This document shows, in pieces, positions 55,606-64,000 of a stretch of DNA of 64,000 nucleotides; the first letter of the stretch is position 1; each line of letters opens with the position of its first letter. A model generated the notes under the pieces. The model saw only the letters and a program-made list of their open reading frames with translations, had not been told where the DNA came from and ran no database searches. Source of the stretch: Apophysomyces variabilis. Lineage: Eukaryota; Mucoromycota; Mucoromycetes; Mucorales; Mucoraceae. A program made the position numbers and the translations under genes. Location: contig MZZL01000037.1 in the NCBI GenBank assembly GCA_002749535.1, forward strand, positions 152,608 through 216,607, given 5' to 3'.

Positions 55606-58600
55606 GTGCTCAACTATTGGAGCAAGACGTGGGCCATTACCAGACACCACTGGATGGCATACCACCAGGGGGACGTTTACAAGTATTTGCAAAGCAGTGG
55701 AGATCCCTGACTACACACAGATGGGCCAGATCAGTCATATCAGAGGGCTACAGAATACAATGGGACAAATCACCAGCACCATGGCAACCGAGAACGCTGC
55801 AATTATCACCAGAAGATCAAACAGCAGTGGATACAGCAGTACAGAACTTCCTACGGACTGGGGTGATAGAAAGATCACCTACCCAGGATGGACGGTTCCT
55901 TTCCAATATGTTCACAGTGCAAGAAGCGACGAAACGACGACCCATTCTAGACTGCAAACGTATAAACCAATATATTCAGTGTCATCACTTCAAGATGGAA
56001 GGAGTGCCAGCCCTCCGGGAACTGATCGAACCAGGAGATTATATGGCCAAGATAGATTTGAAGGATGCGTATTTAGTGGTGCCAATACACCCAGAGTCCC
56101 GCAGGTTCATTTCATTTTCACATCGGGGTACCATATATCAGTACCGAACTTTGCCCTTCGGGCTCAGTGTGGCCCCCAGGGTATTCTCGAAATTGATGCG
56201 ATTTGCACTAGAACCACTCAGACAAAAGGGAGTTCGTTTAGTTTATTACTTGGACGACATTTGTGTCGTAGCAAAATCGAAGAATTTGCTGGAAGACCAC
56301 ATATCGCAGGTAATACGACAGTTGAAGTCCCTAGGATTCATAATCAATTGGAAGAAGAGTGTCTTGGCGCCTTCGCGTCAGCAAGAATTTCTGGGCTTCA
56401 ACTTCAACTCATCCACGATGATAATCAAGGTACCAAAGGAGAAACTGGCCAAAATTCAAACCCGGATCCGGCAAGCAGGATTAGCAATACGATCATGTCG
56501 ATGGATGGCATCTTTGATAGGCAAGATCACAGCAATTATTCCGGCGCTAGGAGAAGCACTTCTACATGTGAGGTACCTTCAGCGAGATTTAGCGAGGAGC
56601 CTCAAGAACAAACACAAATGGGAAGCCCCATTTCAGATATCACCGGAGGGACAACAGGAACTGAAATGGTGGTGGACAGAAGCAGCGAGGAAGAATGGTC
56701 TACCAATTCGACCAACACAACAACAGAAACCGCAATGCACAATTTATGTGGACGCTTCGGACATTGGCTGGGGAATCAAGTCCCCAATAATGGAAACATC
56801 GGGGTCATGGACAGATCACGAAAAAGAACAGTCGATCAATACCAGGGAATTGAAGACGATTTTATTTGCGCTTCAGCTCCACGGGGAAAGATTCAGAAAC
56901 TCGATGATACAGATGTTTTCGGACAACACAACAGCGATCAAATATGCGATCAAATCTGGGGGCACAGCATCCATACAATTACAGGAATTGGCACTAGCAA
57001 TTTCAGAAGTCTGCCTGAAATATCAATTAACACTCAAGGTCAACCATATAGCAGGCAAGGAGAATGTAGACGCGGATCGACTCAGTCGACAGAAACCAGC
57101 AATCCACGAATGGTCCTTACCCATGAGGTGGTTCAAGAAGATAACCCAGCGATGGGGACGTTTGACAATCGATGCGTTCGCTTCCCGGACGAATACGAAA
57201 ATCTCACAGTTTTGGAGTTACAAACCGGACCCAATGGCGATGGGAACGGAGGCTTTTTCCCAGACATGGCCGGCGACCAGGCTTTATTTGCATCCACCTT
57301 GGAGATTAATCCCACGAGTGATCCACAAGTTACAGGAGGACGGTGTGAAGTCGGCGGTGTTAGTGACCCCCAAGTGGCCAACACAATTCTGGTGGCCCAT
57401 GATATTAGCGAGAACAACGGCCAAACCAATGGTGATGCCAATAAACAAACGCCTCACTCTGATCGCTTGGAAGTTATCTGGAAAGCCAGGGAAGCGGCAG
57501 GATTGGACAGCTCATCAAACGAATTTTTGAAGAAAGCAGCGAGAACAACTACAAATAGGGCATATGACTACAGTTGGCGCAGATGGGCAGAATGGTGCAA
57601 CAAACAGCTACCACCGCTTGATCCAAGAGACTACGAGATCAACCACATAACAAGATTTCTAGTGGAGAACCAACAACTATCAACCCAATCATTAAACGTC
57701 ATGCGATCGGCAATTGCCTCCGCCTTTAAGGTTTTACATCCGTCAAAACCGAACATTGCAAGTGATGATAGGATTTTGGCTTTCTTCAGAGCAAAACGCA
57801 AGACAAACGTAGATTTGCCACCATCCAGCAAAGACGAAATTTGGAACATCCGGATGGTCCTGGACACGGTCAGAGCATGGGGTAGAACCGAAAAATTATC
57901 ACTGTTTGATCTGCAACAAAAGACACTTATTTTGCTATGTTTGGCAACAATGTGGAGACCACGTTCAGATTTGGGCCGATTACAATACCGGGACGTTATA
58001 TGGACAAAATGCGGAGAGGAGATTCAAGGCGTTACTTTGATTTCGAGAGAACCAAAGGAGGCACAATGGAAGAAGTCGAAATTGGGGCGAATAGAGGACA
58101 CTGAAATGTGCCCGGTACAGACGCTTTCTTTATTCATACAAAGAACAAGAGAGTTCCGCGAGGGTCAATCACTAGATCATACATTGTTCTTGGCTTATTT
58201 GGGCACGGGAAAACCAGCAAAATCGATTAGGCCAGCCACAATCGCTTCGTGGATCAAAACTATTTTGAAGCAAAGTGGGATAGATACATCAATCTTTACG
58301 GCACATTCGACAAGGGCCGCTTCGGCAACGGCTGCGGTAGAAAATGGAATCGCTAAGGATTCAGTAAAACAGCACGCAAACTGGTCAAGTCAAAGTCAAA
58401 CTTTTGAGAAATACTACTACAGGCCTAGAAACAAACACGAAGAAGGATCACACATCATAGGAACACTTTTTTCGCCGAATACGGAGAAGGATACCACATC
58501 AGACGGAGTGGAAGCGGAGGCGACAACAACAATTGTGGTAGGTACGCCTCACAATGGGACAGTTGTCGCCGAAGCGACAACGATGGAGGATGTGGGTACC

Positions 58601-58630
58601 CGCCCATGGTTTCGTTGGTTATTTTCATAG
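54785..58630 (+). CDS. DIRS tyrosine recombinase frame (1281 codons open; recombinase domain about 57480-58480)
   Basis: The recombinase domain occupies the last third: helical N-terminal core-binding part (TNRAYDYSWRRWAEWCNK, INHITRFLVENQQLS), then the catalytic domain with the first Arg in LATMWRPRSDLGRL, the HxxR box in TAHSTRAASATAA and the catalytic Tyr in FEKYYYRPR. Known role: integrates the circular cDNA by site-specific recombination. Unusual: the same frame is stop-free back to an ATG at 54785, 10 bases after the gag ATG, overlapping gag and the whole RT frame. The translated upstream part has no recognisable domain and is rich in Ser, Thr, Arg and Gln. The recombinase may be made from an internal start, by frameshift, or as a long protein through leaky scanning; the sequence alone does not decide. 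The 3' end of the frame runs through the internal complementary region. Confidence 0.8.
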   Translation: MNYLKSRSLKCSSYSESLSSNKGTEDQKAKIYRQKSSPIWKTLPRSPLKEICKDSPKTSQHMKEENGPEAEPLTKRLYLNSKRKHWTHIPRFRQDTRTQTALESLQEQPQRSTKRSNLSWTAGEERMMESSSNGLWKKPDVWRSMGSQMANKLTMTPKKLSSVASTSPSWPKQKSQKKKMTRNWCSLQTWSSESSKLAMKIPCSGQQQATDEMAIDEMDINETSKEEESNSIPEDVEDSNMARNTSLFWTKVVRGTHPVHGQLRQNQQNKITSKCSTIGARRGPLPDTTGWHTTRGTFTSICKAVEIPDYTQMGQISHIRGLQNTMGQITSTMATENAAIITRRSNSSGYSSTELPTDWGDRKITYPGWTVPFQYVHSARSDETTTHSRLQTYKPIYSVSSLQDGRSASPPGTDRTRRLYGQDRFEGCVFSGANTPRVPQVHFIFTSGYHISVPNFALRAQCGPQGILEIDAICTRTTQTKGSSFSLLLGRHLCRSKIEEFAGRPHIAGNTTVEVPRIHNQLEEECLGAFASARISGLQLQLIHDDNQGTKGETGQNSNPDPASRISNTIMSMDGIFDRQDHSNYSGARRSTSTCEVPSARFSEEPQEQTQMGSPISDITGGTTGTEMVVDRSSEEEWSTNSTNTTTETAMHNLCGRFGHWLGNQVPNNGNIGVMDRSRKRTVDQYQGIEDDFICASAPRGKIQKLDDTDVFGQHNSDQICDQIWGHSIHTITGIGTSNFRSLPEISINTQGQPYSRQGECRRGSTQSTETSNPRMVLTHEVVQEDNPAMGTFDNRCVRFPDEYENLTVLELQTGPNGDGNGGFFPDMAGDQALFASTLEINPTSDPQVTGGRCEVGGVSDPQVANTILVAHDISENNGQTNGDANKQTPHSDRLEVIWKAREAAGLDSSSNEFLKKAARTTTNRAYDYSWRRWAEWCNKQLPPLDPRDYEINHITRFLVENQQLSTQSLNVMRSAIASAFKVLHPSKPNIASDDRILAFFRAKRKTNVDLPPSSKDEIWNIRMVLDTVRAWGRTEKLSLFDLQQKTLILLCLATMWRPRSDLGRLQYRDVIWTKCGEEIQGVTLISREPKEAQWKKSKLGRIEDTEMCPVQTLSLFIQRTREFREGQSLDHTLFLAYLGTGKPAKSIRPATIASWIKTILKQSGIDTSIFTAHSTRAASATAAVENGIAKDSVKQHANWSSQSQTFEKYYYRPRNKHEEGSHIIGTLFSPNTEKDTTSDGVEAEATTTIVVGTPHNGTVVAEATTMEDVGTRPWFRWLFS
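55617..57530 (+). CDS. DIRS ORF2: reverse transcriptase, RNase H and methyltransferase-like domain
   Basis: At least 637 residues; the frame is open further 5' and overlaps the end of gag in -1, so it may begin by frameshift or reinitiation (no good ATG at 55617, codon TTG). RT motifs: KRRPILDCKRINQYI, YMAKIDLKDAYLVVPIH, YRTLPFGLSVAPRVFSKLM and the catalytic VYYLDDI (YxDD). RNase H follows with CTIYVDASDIGWG, NTRELKTILFAL and QMFSDNTTAIKY, ending in NVDADRLSR. The C-terminal part (LTIDAFASRTNTKISQFWS, LYLHPPWRLIPRVI) matches the DAM-like methyltransferase domain typical of DIRS elements; PPW stands for the usual catalytic DPPY-like motif. All catalytic residues that I can check are intact. 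The end overlaps the recombinase frame. Confidence 0.92.
   Translation: MEQDVGHYQTPLDGIPPGGRLQVFAKQWRSLTTHRWARSVISEGYRIQWDKSPAPWQPRTLQLSPEDQTAVDTAVQNFLRTGVIERSPTQDGRFLSNMFTVQEATKRRPILDCKRINQYIQCHHFKMEGVPALRELIEPGDYMAKIDLKDAYLVVPIHPESRRFISFSHRGTIYQYRTLPFGLSVAPRVFSKLMRFALEPLRQKGVRLVYYLDDICVVAKSKNLLEDHISQVIRQLKSLGFIINWKKSVLAPSRQQEFLGFNFNSSTMIIKVPKEKLAKIQTRIRQAGLAIRSCRWMASLIGKITAIIPALGEALLHVRYLQRDLARSLKNKHKWEAPFQISPEGQQELKWWWTEAARKNGLPIRPTQQQKPQCTIYVDASDIGWGIKSPIMETSGSWTDHEKEQSINTRELKTILFALQLHGERFRNSMIQMFSDNTTAIKYAIKSGGTASIQLQELALAISEVCLKYQLTLKVNHIAGKENVDADRLSRQKPAIHEWSLPMRWFKKITQRWGRLTIDAFASRTNTKISQFWSYKPDPMAMGTEAFSQTWPATRLYLHPPWRLIPRVIHKLQEDGVKSAVLVTPKWPTQFWWPMILARTTAKPMVMPINKRLTLIAWKLSGKPGKRQDWTAHQTNF
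58491..58595. repeat. DIRS internal complementary region
   Basis: 105 bp. 58491-58555 is the reverse complement of the left outer end (54619-54683), and 58551-58595 is the reverse complement of the right outer end (58755-58799). The central ACAAT is shared by both. This arrangement is known to template completion and circularisation of the cDNA. It lies inside the 3' end of the recombinase frame. Confidence 0.9.
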
Positions 58631-58685
58631 ACAAACTTTGTTTCCCAACCCTTATTACGTCGAAAAAAGGAGAGCGGTACGCTAG

Positions 58686-58761
58686 GGAAAGATCTAGAGA
58701 TAGAAGGAAAATTTTTCTTACGAATAAATAAAGCGCGGCTTCGGAGAGCCAATACCACATC
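58686..58761 (-). repeat. DIRS right inverted terminal repeat (76 bp)
   Basis: Reverse complement of 54674-54749. Contains AATAAA at 58725-58730, a possible polyadenylation signal in the expected place for the element's transcript. Confidence 0.9.
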
Positions 58762-58799
58762 CTCCATCGTTGTCGCTTCGGCGACAACTGTCCCATTGT
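58762..58799. repeat. DIRS right outer extension
   Basis: Unique outer end whose reverse complement is in 58551-58588 of the internal complementary region; ends ATTGT, matching the first bases of the element. Confidence 0.85.
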
Positions 58800-60715
58800 C
58801 CTATGTTACACGCATACAGCATCAAGCATAAATGATTGGTATCTACATAACTTCATAGCGTATCTTGTTTTGAAGATGATAAACACCTTAAAACAAACAT
58901 AACAGTGAGAATGTTAAATTGTATCCGTTTGCAACATTAACAATGATTATGTATGGAAATTGTTAGTTTTAATGGCACGACCCCTTTGTTCAATTGAAAC
59001 GAACCAATAGATGCGGCTTATAATGTGACATCATATATTCATTGTTAGTAAGAGATGAATGCTATAGAAAGAATACAGCATATACACGCTGTCAGCGCTT
59101 CCTAAGTAAAAAGCTTTTAACATTACAGCTTTGCAGCCGCGTACCCTGCCGACAATCTGGAGAGCCATCCAATCAGTTTAGCATCTGGTTCTGTTTCTAA
59201 CCATCATTGGAGAGTATCAACAACTTGGGGGCAAATATTTCACAGACTGCAAGGTGTTCAACAAACCATACTTTCCCTAGTGGTTTGCTAAGATAACAGT
59301 ATATTTATCACATTCTCTATCGATTGTGTCTCAATACGAAAAGAGCCACCTATAATACTAACAAATTATGGGATAGTATCCTCTAACTGAATACTTCTAT
59401 GTATTTGCCAATCTAATGAAAGAATCTGGTCGTCGATTGGCGTAATGTTTCATGTGCAAGAAAACATGCAATATGTTGGATGTAGTCATAGAGTCTCCAT
59501 TTCAAAACATAGCCGTACGTGATTTGTTAGAGCATGTCAGTACAGTATGAATTTTCGAGTCTTCCTAGCCTCGCGCATCTTTTCCTTCTTTTGCATTTTG
59601 TTAAGTCTTGCTTTTTGACAGACTCGAGATATTTGGGATCGTAAGATATTCGTCAACGAGGAACACAAAAGTAGGACCCTACCAAAAGCGAAATCAGTCA
59701 TTCATGAAATATTATGCAACCACTTATAGCTTTCGTTGTCTGGCTTTTTGTTCCATGTATTGTGGACAACATCAGGGCATTGCAATGATGCAACATATAC
59801 CATGACTGAGGAAAGATTGCTAGAGCATAAAAAAACTAAAACAGATCTTGCAATTATATGAAAATAGTATTGTGACGTACGTAATGTGGCCTTTTTTTGG
59901 TGTTTAAGATTGCTCTTTTTATGATACCAATAACTGCGTATATTGAGCTCAACGATGCTAGTAGAGGATAAGACATTGATCCTTAAACTTTAGTACGTTC
60001 TCTTAAGGCAACTTGTTTTCATTTAGCAATACACCATGTGCAGGTATAAAGAAATTAACGTGTCGTTGCAGGCTATTCACCTCCTGCCATTCATTTTACC
60101 ATATCTTCAATCCATGACCGAAATTTCGGAAGACTTGGCATGTTTTTCATGCTCAAGCATCACGATAATCGATGATTTCTTTATGTGTGTATCATCCAGT
60201 AAGTCTGCTGATCTTTTCATTTGGCATAGGCTCTGGCTTCCGTCATCCGTACCACAGAAGTTTCAGATAGAAACAGTAAACATAAATCATCTTCTCTTTT
60301 CAGTTATTGTTATACCCAAACGAACGGTGAGTCTGCAAGAAGGTAATTCAAACAAGGTGCATGCGTGTTCATGAGTGGGAAAGAGCAAGTAAATTCGACT
60401 GGAGACGACTCGTTTCTTCCAATTAGGCACCACTGGTATGTGCAGGGTTTAACTTTGCAATGGATAAATTTACCTCCTGGTCAAAGGGCTCTGTTGCCAC
60501 TACTAAAAGGCCGGTCGTGGATCTTTTTGAACGGTGCCTTATCCTGAGCTGAACAAGGTGTCCGTCGGGAAAGGAAAAAAGAATTTGCCTACTCCGTGAA
60601 TTCTTGCTGGGCGCAAAATTGTGCACTTTGGAAGTCCACAACTGTTTTTGTCTAACCCAGAGCTGCCTGTTTCTTTCACCGAACCCACATCGCTAACATC
60701 TTTAACTTCTTAAAT
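58800..60715. other. Intergenic, no gene recognised
   Basis: About 1.9 kb between the DIRS element and the HSF-type gene. Open frames such as 60036-60374 and 60365-60547 (plus) have no recognisable motif and no clear splice partners; they may be part of a long leader of the downstream gene. Confidence 0.35.
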
Positions 60716-62200
60716 ATGTCGTCCCACTCAGCGTTAAACGGTGGCTCAGTGTCCTCTGGATCGTCTTTGAACTCTCCTCATGTTTCGCCGGTTGATTCAC
60801 CCTACATGCCACCGGGCGACTTGCCATGGGACCAACTCCAAAACCAATTCGCACAACAAATGTCCCTACAGCTTCCACCTTCAGCAGTACAAGCACCCAT
60901 GCAGTCTTCAAAGTCTGGAGGTAGTAACACTTTTGTTCATAAACTCTACAAGTAAGACATGGTTTAATCTGTGCTGCTCGGTTGCCTTTCTAATTCATCC
61001 ACCAGTATGGTCGTCGACAAACAATACCAGCACCTGATCGCGTGGACATATTCAGGGACCTCTTTCATTGTATGTAACATTACCGAATTTTCGCGCGACG
61101 TCCTTCCCAAGCACTTCAAGCATAACAATTTCAGCAGCTTCGTGCGCCAGCTTAATATGCAAGTAACTTCGTCGGCCGCATTTCATTCATGTCTTCTGAC
61201 TTGCATATAACTTCCCCTTTTAGGTATGGCTTTCACAAGGTCAATAAGTCGCCACGCGGTCACCGTACCTTGGCAGAGAACCAGATCTGGGAATTCTCGC
61301 ATCCAAAATTCTCAAGGGGACGCCCAGACTTGTTGGAAGAGATAAAAAGGAAAGCACTGGATTCAGATGTTGTACGCAAAGACAACGGCGACACAAACTC
61401 TCTTATGGTATCGATGAAGATGGCACAGTCTGATATGATGCAACAGTTAGTACATCTACAAGAGAATTTTGCGCAAGTGGTGAGGGAATTAGCGGAAACA
61501 AGACGACGACAAAACGCACAGCAAGCCATGATGAAGTCGATGATGGAATTTATGACGAAGCAATACGGTGCGTTATGTAAGTAGATCCGACCTTATTTTT
61601 GGTGTGATTTTCATAGACTAACTGGATTACAAATACTTAGTCCCTCCAGAATTGAACTTTGATGCCTACGATGTGAAGTCAGATCCCGAAAGACCACCGC
61701 CAATATATGTTACGTCTCATGATGCAAACGCCAATACACATCAATCACAACACTTTTATTTCGGTAACCAACAATCACCATCACCAAGTCGAACATCTAC
61801 ACCTGAACCGAACTATTCCCATTTACCAACCCGTCCTCCTGCCCCCTTGACCGTTCAAACGCAGAATCTTCATCATCAGTCTCCACGTCTCGATGTTGCT
61901 ATACCTACTATGGATCCGTCACCACTCTCGCCATCATCGTCATCGTTGAGCGCATACCAAGCCGCCATCAATACGCCACTTCCACCCAGCCCGAACCCAT
62001 GTGCTTTCTTATCGGATGACGACGCCACTAGCATGTATAGTCCACGCAGTCCACATACTCCCAACATAATTCCCAATACAGACAACAATTATCAACACCA
62101 ACAGCATTATTTTTTGCAACATACACAGCAGAATTATGTACAGTCCAATGCCGATGAGGCAACAATGAATCTCAACGTGAGCGCACAAGGATTAAGCTAA
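60716..62200 (+). CDS. HSF-type transcription factor
   Basis: Four exons: 60716-60951, 61006-61158, 61224-61576, 61641-62200; 433 residues. An N-terminal Ser/Pro/Gln-rich segment (about 70 residues) precedes the winged-helix HSF DNA-binding domain (about 70-175): [44 protein letters not shown] (recognition helix) and [20 protein letters not shown]...[12 protein letters not shown] Met/Leu/Gln-rich heptad stretch (about 205-260) is likely the trimerisation coiled coil. The rest is Pro/Ser-rich with SPxSP and SPRSPHTP sites that could be phosphorylated by proline-directed kinases. No receiver domain, so it is not Skn7. Intron 2 has a GC donor (GCAAGT at 61159), needed to make the invariant NMYGF junction. 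It may act on heat-shock elements such as those in front of the Hsp20 genes in this window (inference). Confidence 0.9.
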
Positions 62201-63804
62201 ATAGCTTGCATGAAATAAACTTTTGATTTACTATCCCACTGCTTATCAAACTTTATCTCTGTGGAGTTCGTTTTCATGATGGATCTTGCTCACGGTCAAT
62301 TGCAAGGTATAGCAAGAGTAACAATCACTTACGATACCATGCTTTGCAGAATGTGTGTTCTCACGCCCGAATTGGTTCCTGTCCCTTTCTATCTTTCCGT
62401 TCTTGGTTAGTTGCTTGGCGTTGCATATCGCAAAGTCGGAGTCCTAGTACCTGACGAAGCCACTGTCATCCGACTATGCCGCAGTCAGGGCAAAGTATAC
62501 ATATATATGAAGATCGCTACAAAGGCAATTATGCAGCATATCTATCTTGCATGAGCTGATATTTAAATGAAACGGATTCCACCAAAAAGACCGTCGTGCG
62601 TATATTGATGGCAGACATCGCCAGTCGTCGTCTACAACTGAGAAGGCTCAATGTGCAATATTATTAGAAACAACCACCGAATAGAAATACGAAAGACTTG
62701 AGGAACACTGGTAAACTGCTCTTTCAAGTCAAAAAAACTTTACGCGATGCCTTCGCTATCGGTCAGGCTATAGGAGGTTGCTATTTGGCAAGCAAATACT
62801 TTGAACTACTAATTTATTTATATCGTTTTATACGGAATTTGAAAAGCGTAACCGGCCGATACGAAGGTTCTCTTTGGAACCGTGTACGTTTTTCTCCTGA
62901 GCTGGCGAGAGTTATTCGCGAGGCTGGCCATTGCATAAGGCATTATGGGTACGACTTTCTGTAGATTATAAAAGCCCGGACTCGCTAGGTCAGGGTGGAA
63001 ACGAATGGGACATCAGCCATGTTATTGAATCTGCTAAAGAGCTGGAAAAATTGGTGTTGATGTGATTAGATCGCTCCAGCGGAGGCAAAATCCCAAATCC
63101 CCAAATGGCCCACACAATATCTTCCGGGATTTGATCTCTTTCCTTCCGGGTACGAGAAATTTGACGGTCTCACCACCCCTTCCTTAAGTAGGCATACTAA
63201 ACAACCTCTCCTGCGGAATAACCTAATAGCACTAGCCTCGCATTATGCTAGATCTGGGGACCAGAGACAAAAAGGTCAGTGGTAGTAGAAAGCAAAGTTG
63301 TTTACCAGCTAGGCTTCCCGTCATATTAAGGAAGAAAGCAGGAAGTAGTAGTGTTTCTTTTATTTTTTGGGGGGGAAGGGTAGTTGTTACAATATCTTGG
63401 GTAGTCCATAAATGAACTTGTTACAGAATGTCTCGCATTGAAAATAGTCTAGAAATCAGTGTATCAATTTTAATTTTTAGAAACAAACTCATTACTGAGT
63501 CCAACGGTATTTTGACCTAGAATCACAGGTGCTCTTTCCATAACAGAAAGGGAAGGAAAGATGTAGGAGAGCAAACGGCAGCAGTATATACATAGATCCA
63601 ACTGAACCATAGCAGAATTGCTTAGTAGATAAATGGTAAAAGCGGATATATCATGCGGAGGATGATCTATACCTTCCTTAACAACTGTTGCCTGGCCAAT
63701 TCCGTCATGGACATACTATAGGGCTGTACTCTAATATAGACGCATCAAATTTTTTGTGCGGAATTCGGCATACAATATCAGCGATAGTACGGGTGAGAAA
63801 CTTT
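62201..63804. other. Intergenic, no gene recognised; possible decayed coding piece
   Basis: About 1.6 kb. A plus-strand frame at 62698-62964 (no ATG; TTG first) reads like protein (KTLRDAFAIGQAIGGCYLAS, LWNRVRFSPELARVIREAG) but has no recognised family, start or splice partner, and could be a transposon remnant. Confidence 0.35.
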
Positions 63805-64000
63805 TTAGTAGCGTGCTAATGGAGAGCTGGTTAATTGGGAAGCTGAAGACATCGATGCGTTGCCAATAGAAAATGACGGTGAACTCATCATGACACGTCC
63901 ACTTTCCGTAGCGTCTGAGTAAGGAAAGGGCTGCTTTCGGCATGGGACGATACTAGTCATGGCGTTGTAATGGATTCGATCGTTTTCGAGTTCGTTCAAT
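63805..64000 (-). CDS. Possible 3' end of a gene entering from the right edge
   Basis: A minus-strand frame open from the window edge to a TAA at 63805. It reads NDRIHYNAMTSIVPCRKQPF and ends in a Ser-rich tail (SFSIGNASMSSASQLTSSPL). The low-complexity Ser/Pro C-terminus is typical of fungal regulatory proteins. Too short to assign; the rest would lie beyond 64000. Confidence 0.35.
   Translation of the reverse strand, partial: LNELENDRIHYNAMTSIVPCRKQPFPYSDATESGRVMMSSPSFSIGNASMSSASQLTSSPLARY

Larger units (their letters stand above)
54619..58799 (+). mobile_element. DIRS-type tyrosine-recombinase retrotransposon, structurally complete
   Basis: About 4.18 kb. It carries a gag-like frame (54775-55605), an RT/RNase H/methyltransferase-like frame (55617-57530, open slightly further upstream), and a tyrosine recombinase frame ending at 58630. 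It is bounded by the split terminal repeats known from DIRS elements: 76-bp inverted repeats (54674-54749 and 58686-58761), unique outer extensions (54619-54673 and 58762-58799), and an internal complementary region (58491-58595) that is the reverse complement of left extension joined to right extension. No target-site duplication is visible, as expected for insertion of a circle by recombinase. No frame is interrupted and the repeats match exactly by eye, so the copy may be young and possibly active. This mode of mobility is known from Dictyostelium DIRS-1 and from Mucoromycota. Confidence 0.93.

Noticed and set aside
60036..60547. Two frames upstream of the HSF-type gene
   Set aside because: No motif and no splice junction that would join them to the HSF-type gene or to each other.

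Overview
This 64 kb window is nuclear DNA of an intron-rich filamentous fungus. The likely group is Mucoromycota (Mucorales or relatives): introns are mostly 45-80 nt with GT...CTAAC...AG signals, a DIRS-type tyrosine-recombinase retrotransposon and a decayed DDE transposase are present, and secreted proteins resemble families I know from that group. The assignment to group is inference; the eukaryotic fungal nature is clear from spliced septin, Rab6/Ypt6, F-BAR/muHD, CASP/COY1, SURF4/Erv29 and Mrp10 genes. Exon joins were worked out by hand from splice signals, reading-frame continuity and family conservation.

Layout: 0-3 kb holds two divergent-age Hsp20 paralogues (minus strand) with heat-shock elements and TATA boxes. 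4-10.5 kb carries a DUF2358 mitochondrial-type protein, the mitoribosomal CX9C protein Mrp10/mS37, a five-exon secreted protein with two similar units, and a PPR protein. 10.9-18.1 kb has a GH3 N-acetylhexosaminidase fused to GNAT domains, an AGGF1-like OCRE/FHA/G-patch protein and the 13-exon Golgi protein COY1/CASP. 19.4-28.7 kb has a small secreted protein, a Cdc11/AspA-type septin, Ypt6 and a Yat2-like carnitine acyltransferase. 30.6-35.5 kb has the endocytic adaptor Syp1/FCHo and a broken FAD monooxygenase. 36.8-40.4 kb has a third Hsp20 and a secreted beta-helix protein, between which lies an assembly seam (one N between two perfect 460-bp copies of the last exon region).

40.7-45.1 kb is a poor, partly decayed zone: a transposase remnant, cysteine-rich exons of an unresolved gene, a short PPxY membrane protein and minus-strand remnants of an unidentified gene with internal stops. 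45.8-52.9 kb contains an alpha-arrestin with two PPxY motifs, a GH36 alpha-galactosidase, Erv29/SURF4 and an iron-type two-finger GATA factor. 54.6-58.8 kb is an apparently intact DIRS element with exactly matching inverted terminal repeats and an internal complementary region; all three forward frames are used, and the recombinase frame is open for 1281 codons across gag and reverse transcriptase. 60.7-62.2 kb encodes an HSF-type transcription factor, the class of protein that would bind the heat-shock elements of the Hsp20 genes.

Themes: secretory and endocytic traffic (Ypt6, COY1, Erv29, Syp1, arrestin, septin), stress response (three Hsp20s plus an HSF-domain factor), mitochondria (Mrp10, PPR, DUF2358, carnitine acyltransferase), and an active-looking retroelement. 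Three introns use GC-AG borders. I saw no rRNA, tRNA or CRISPR.
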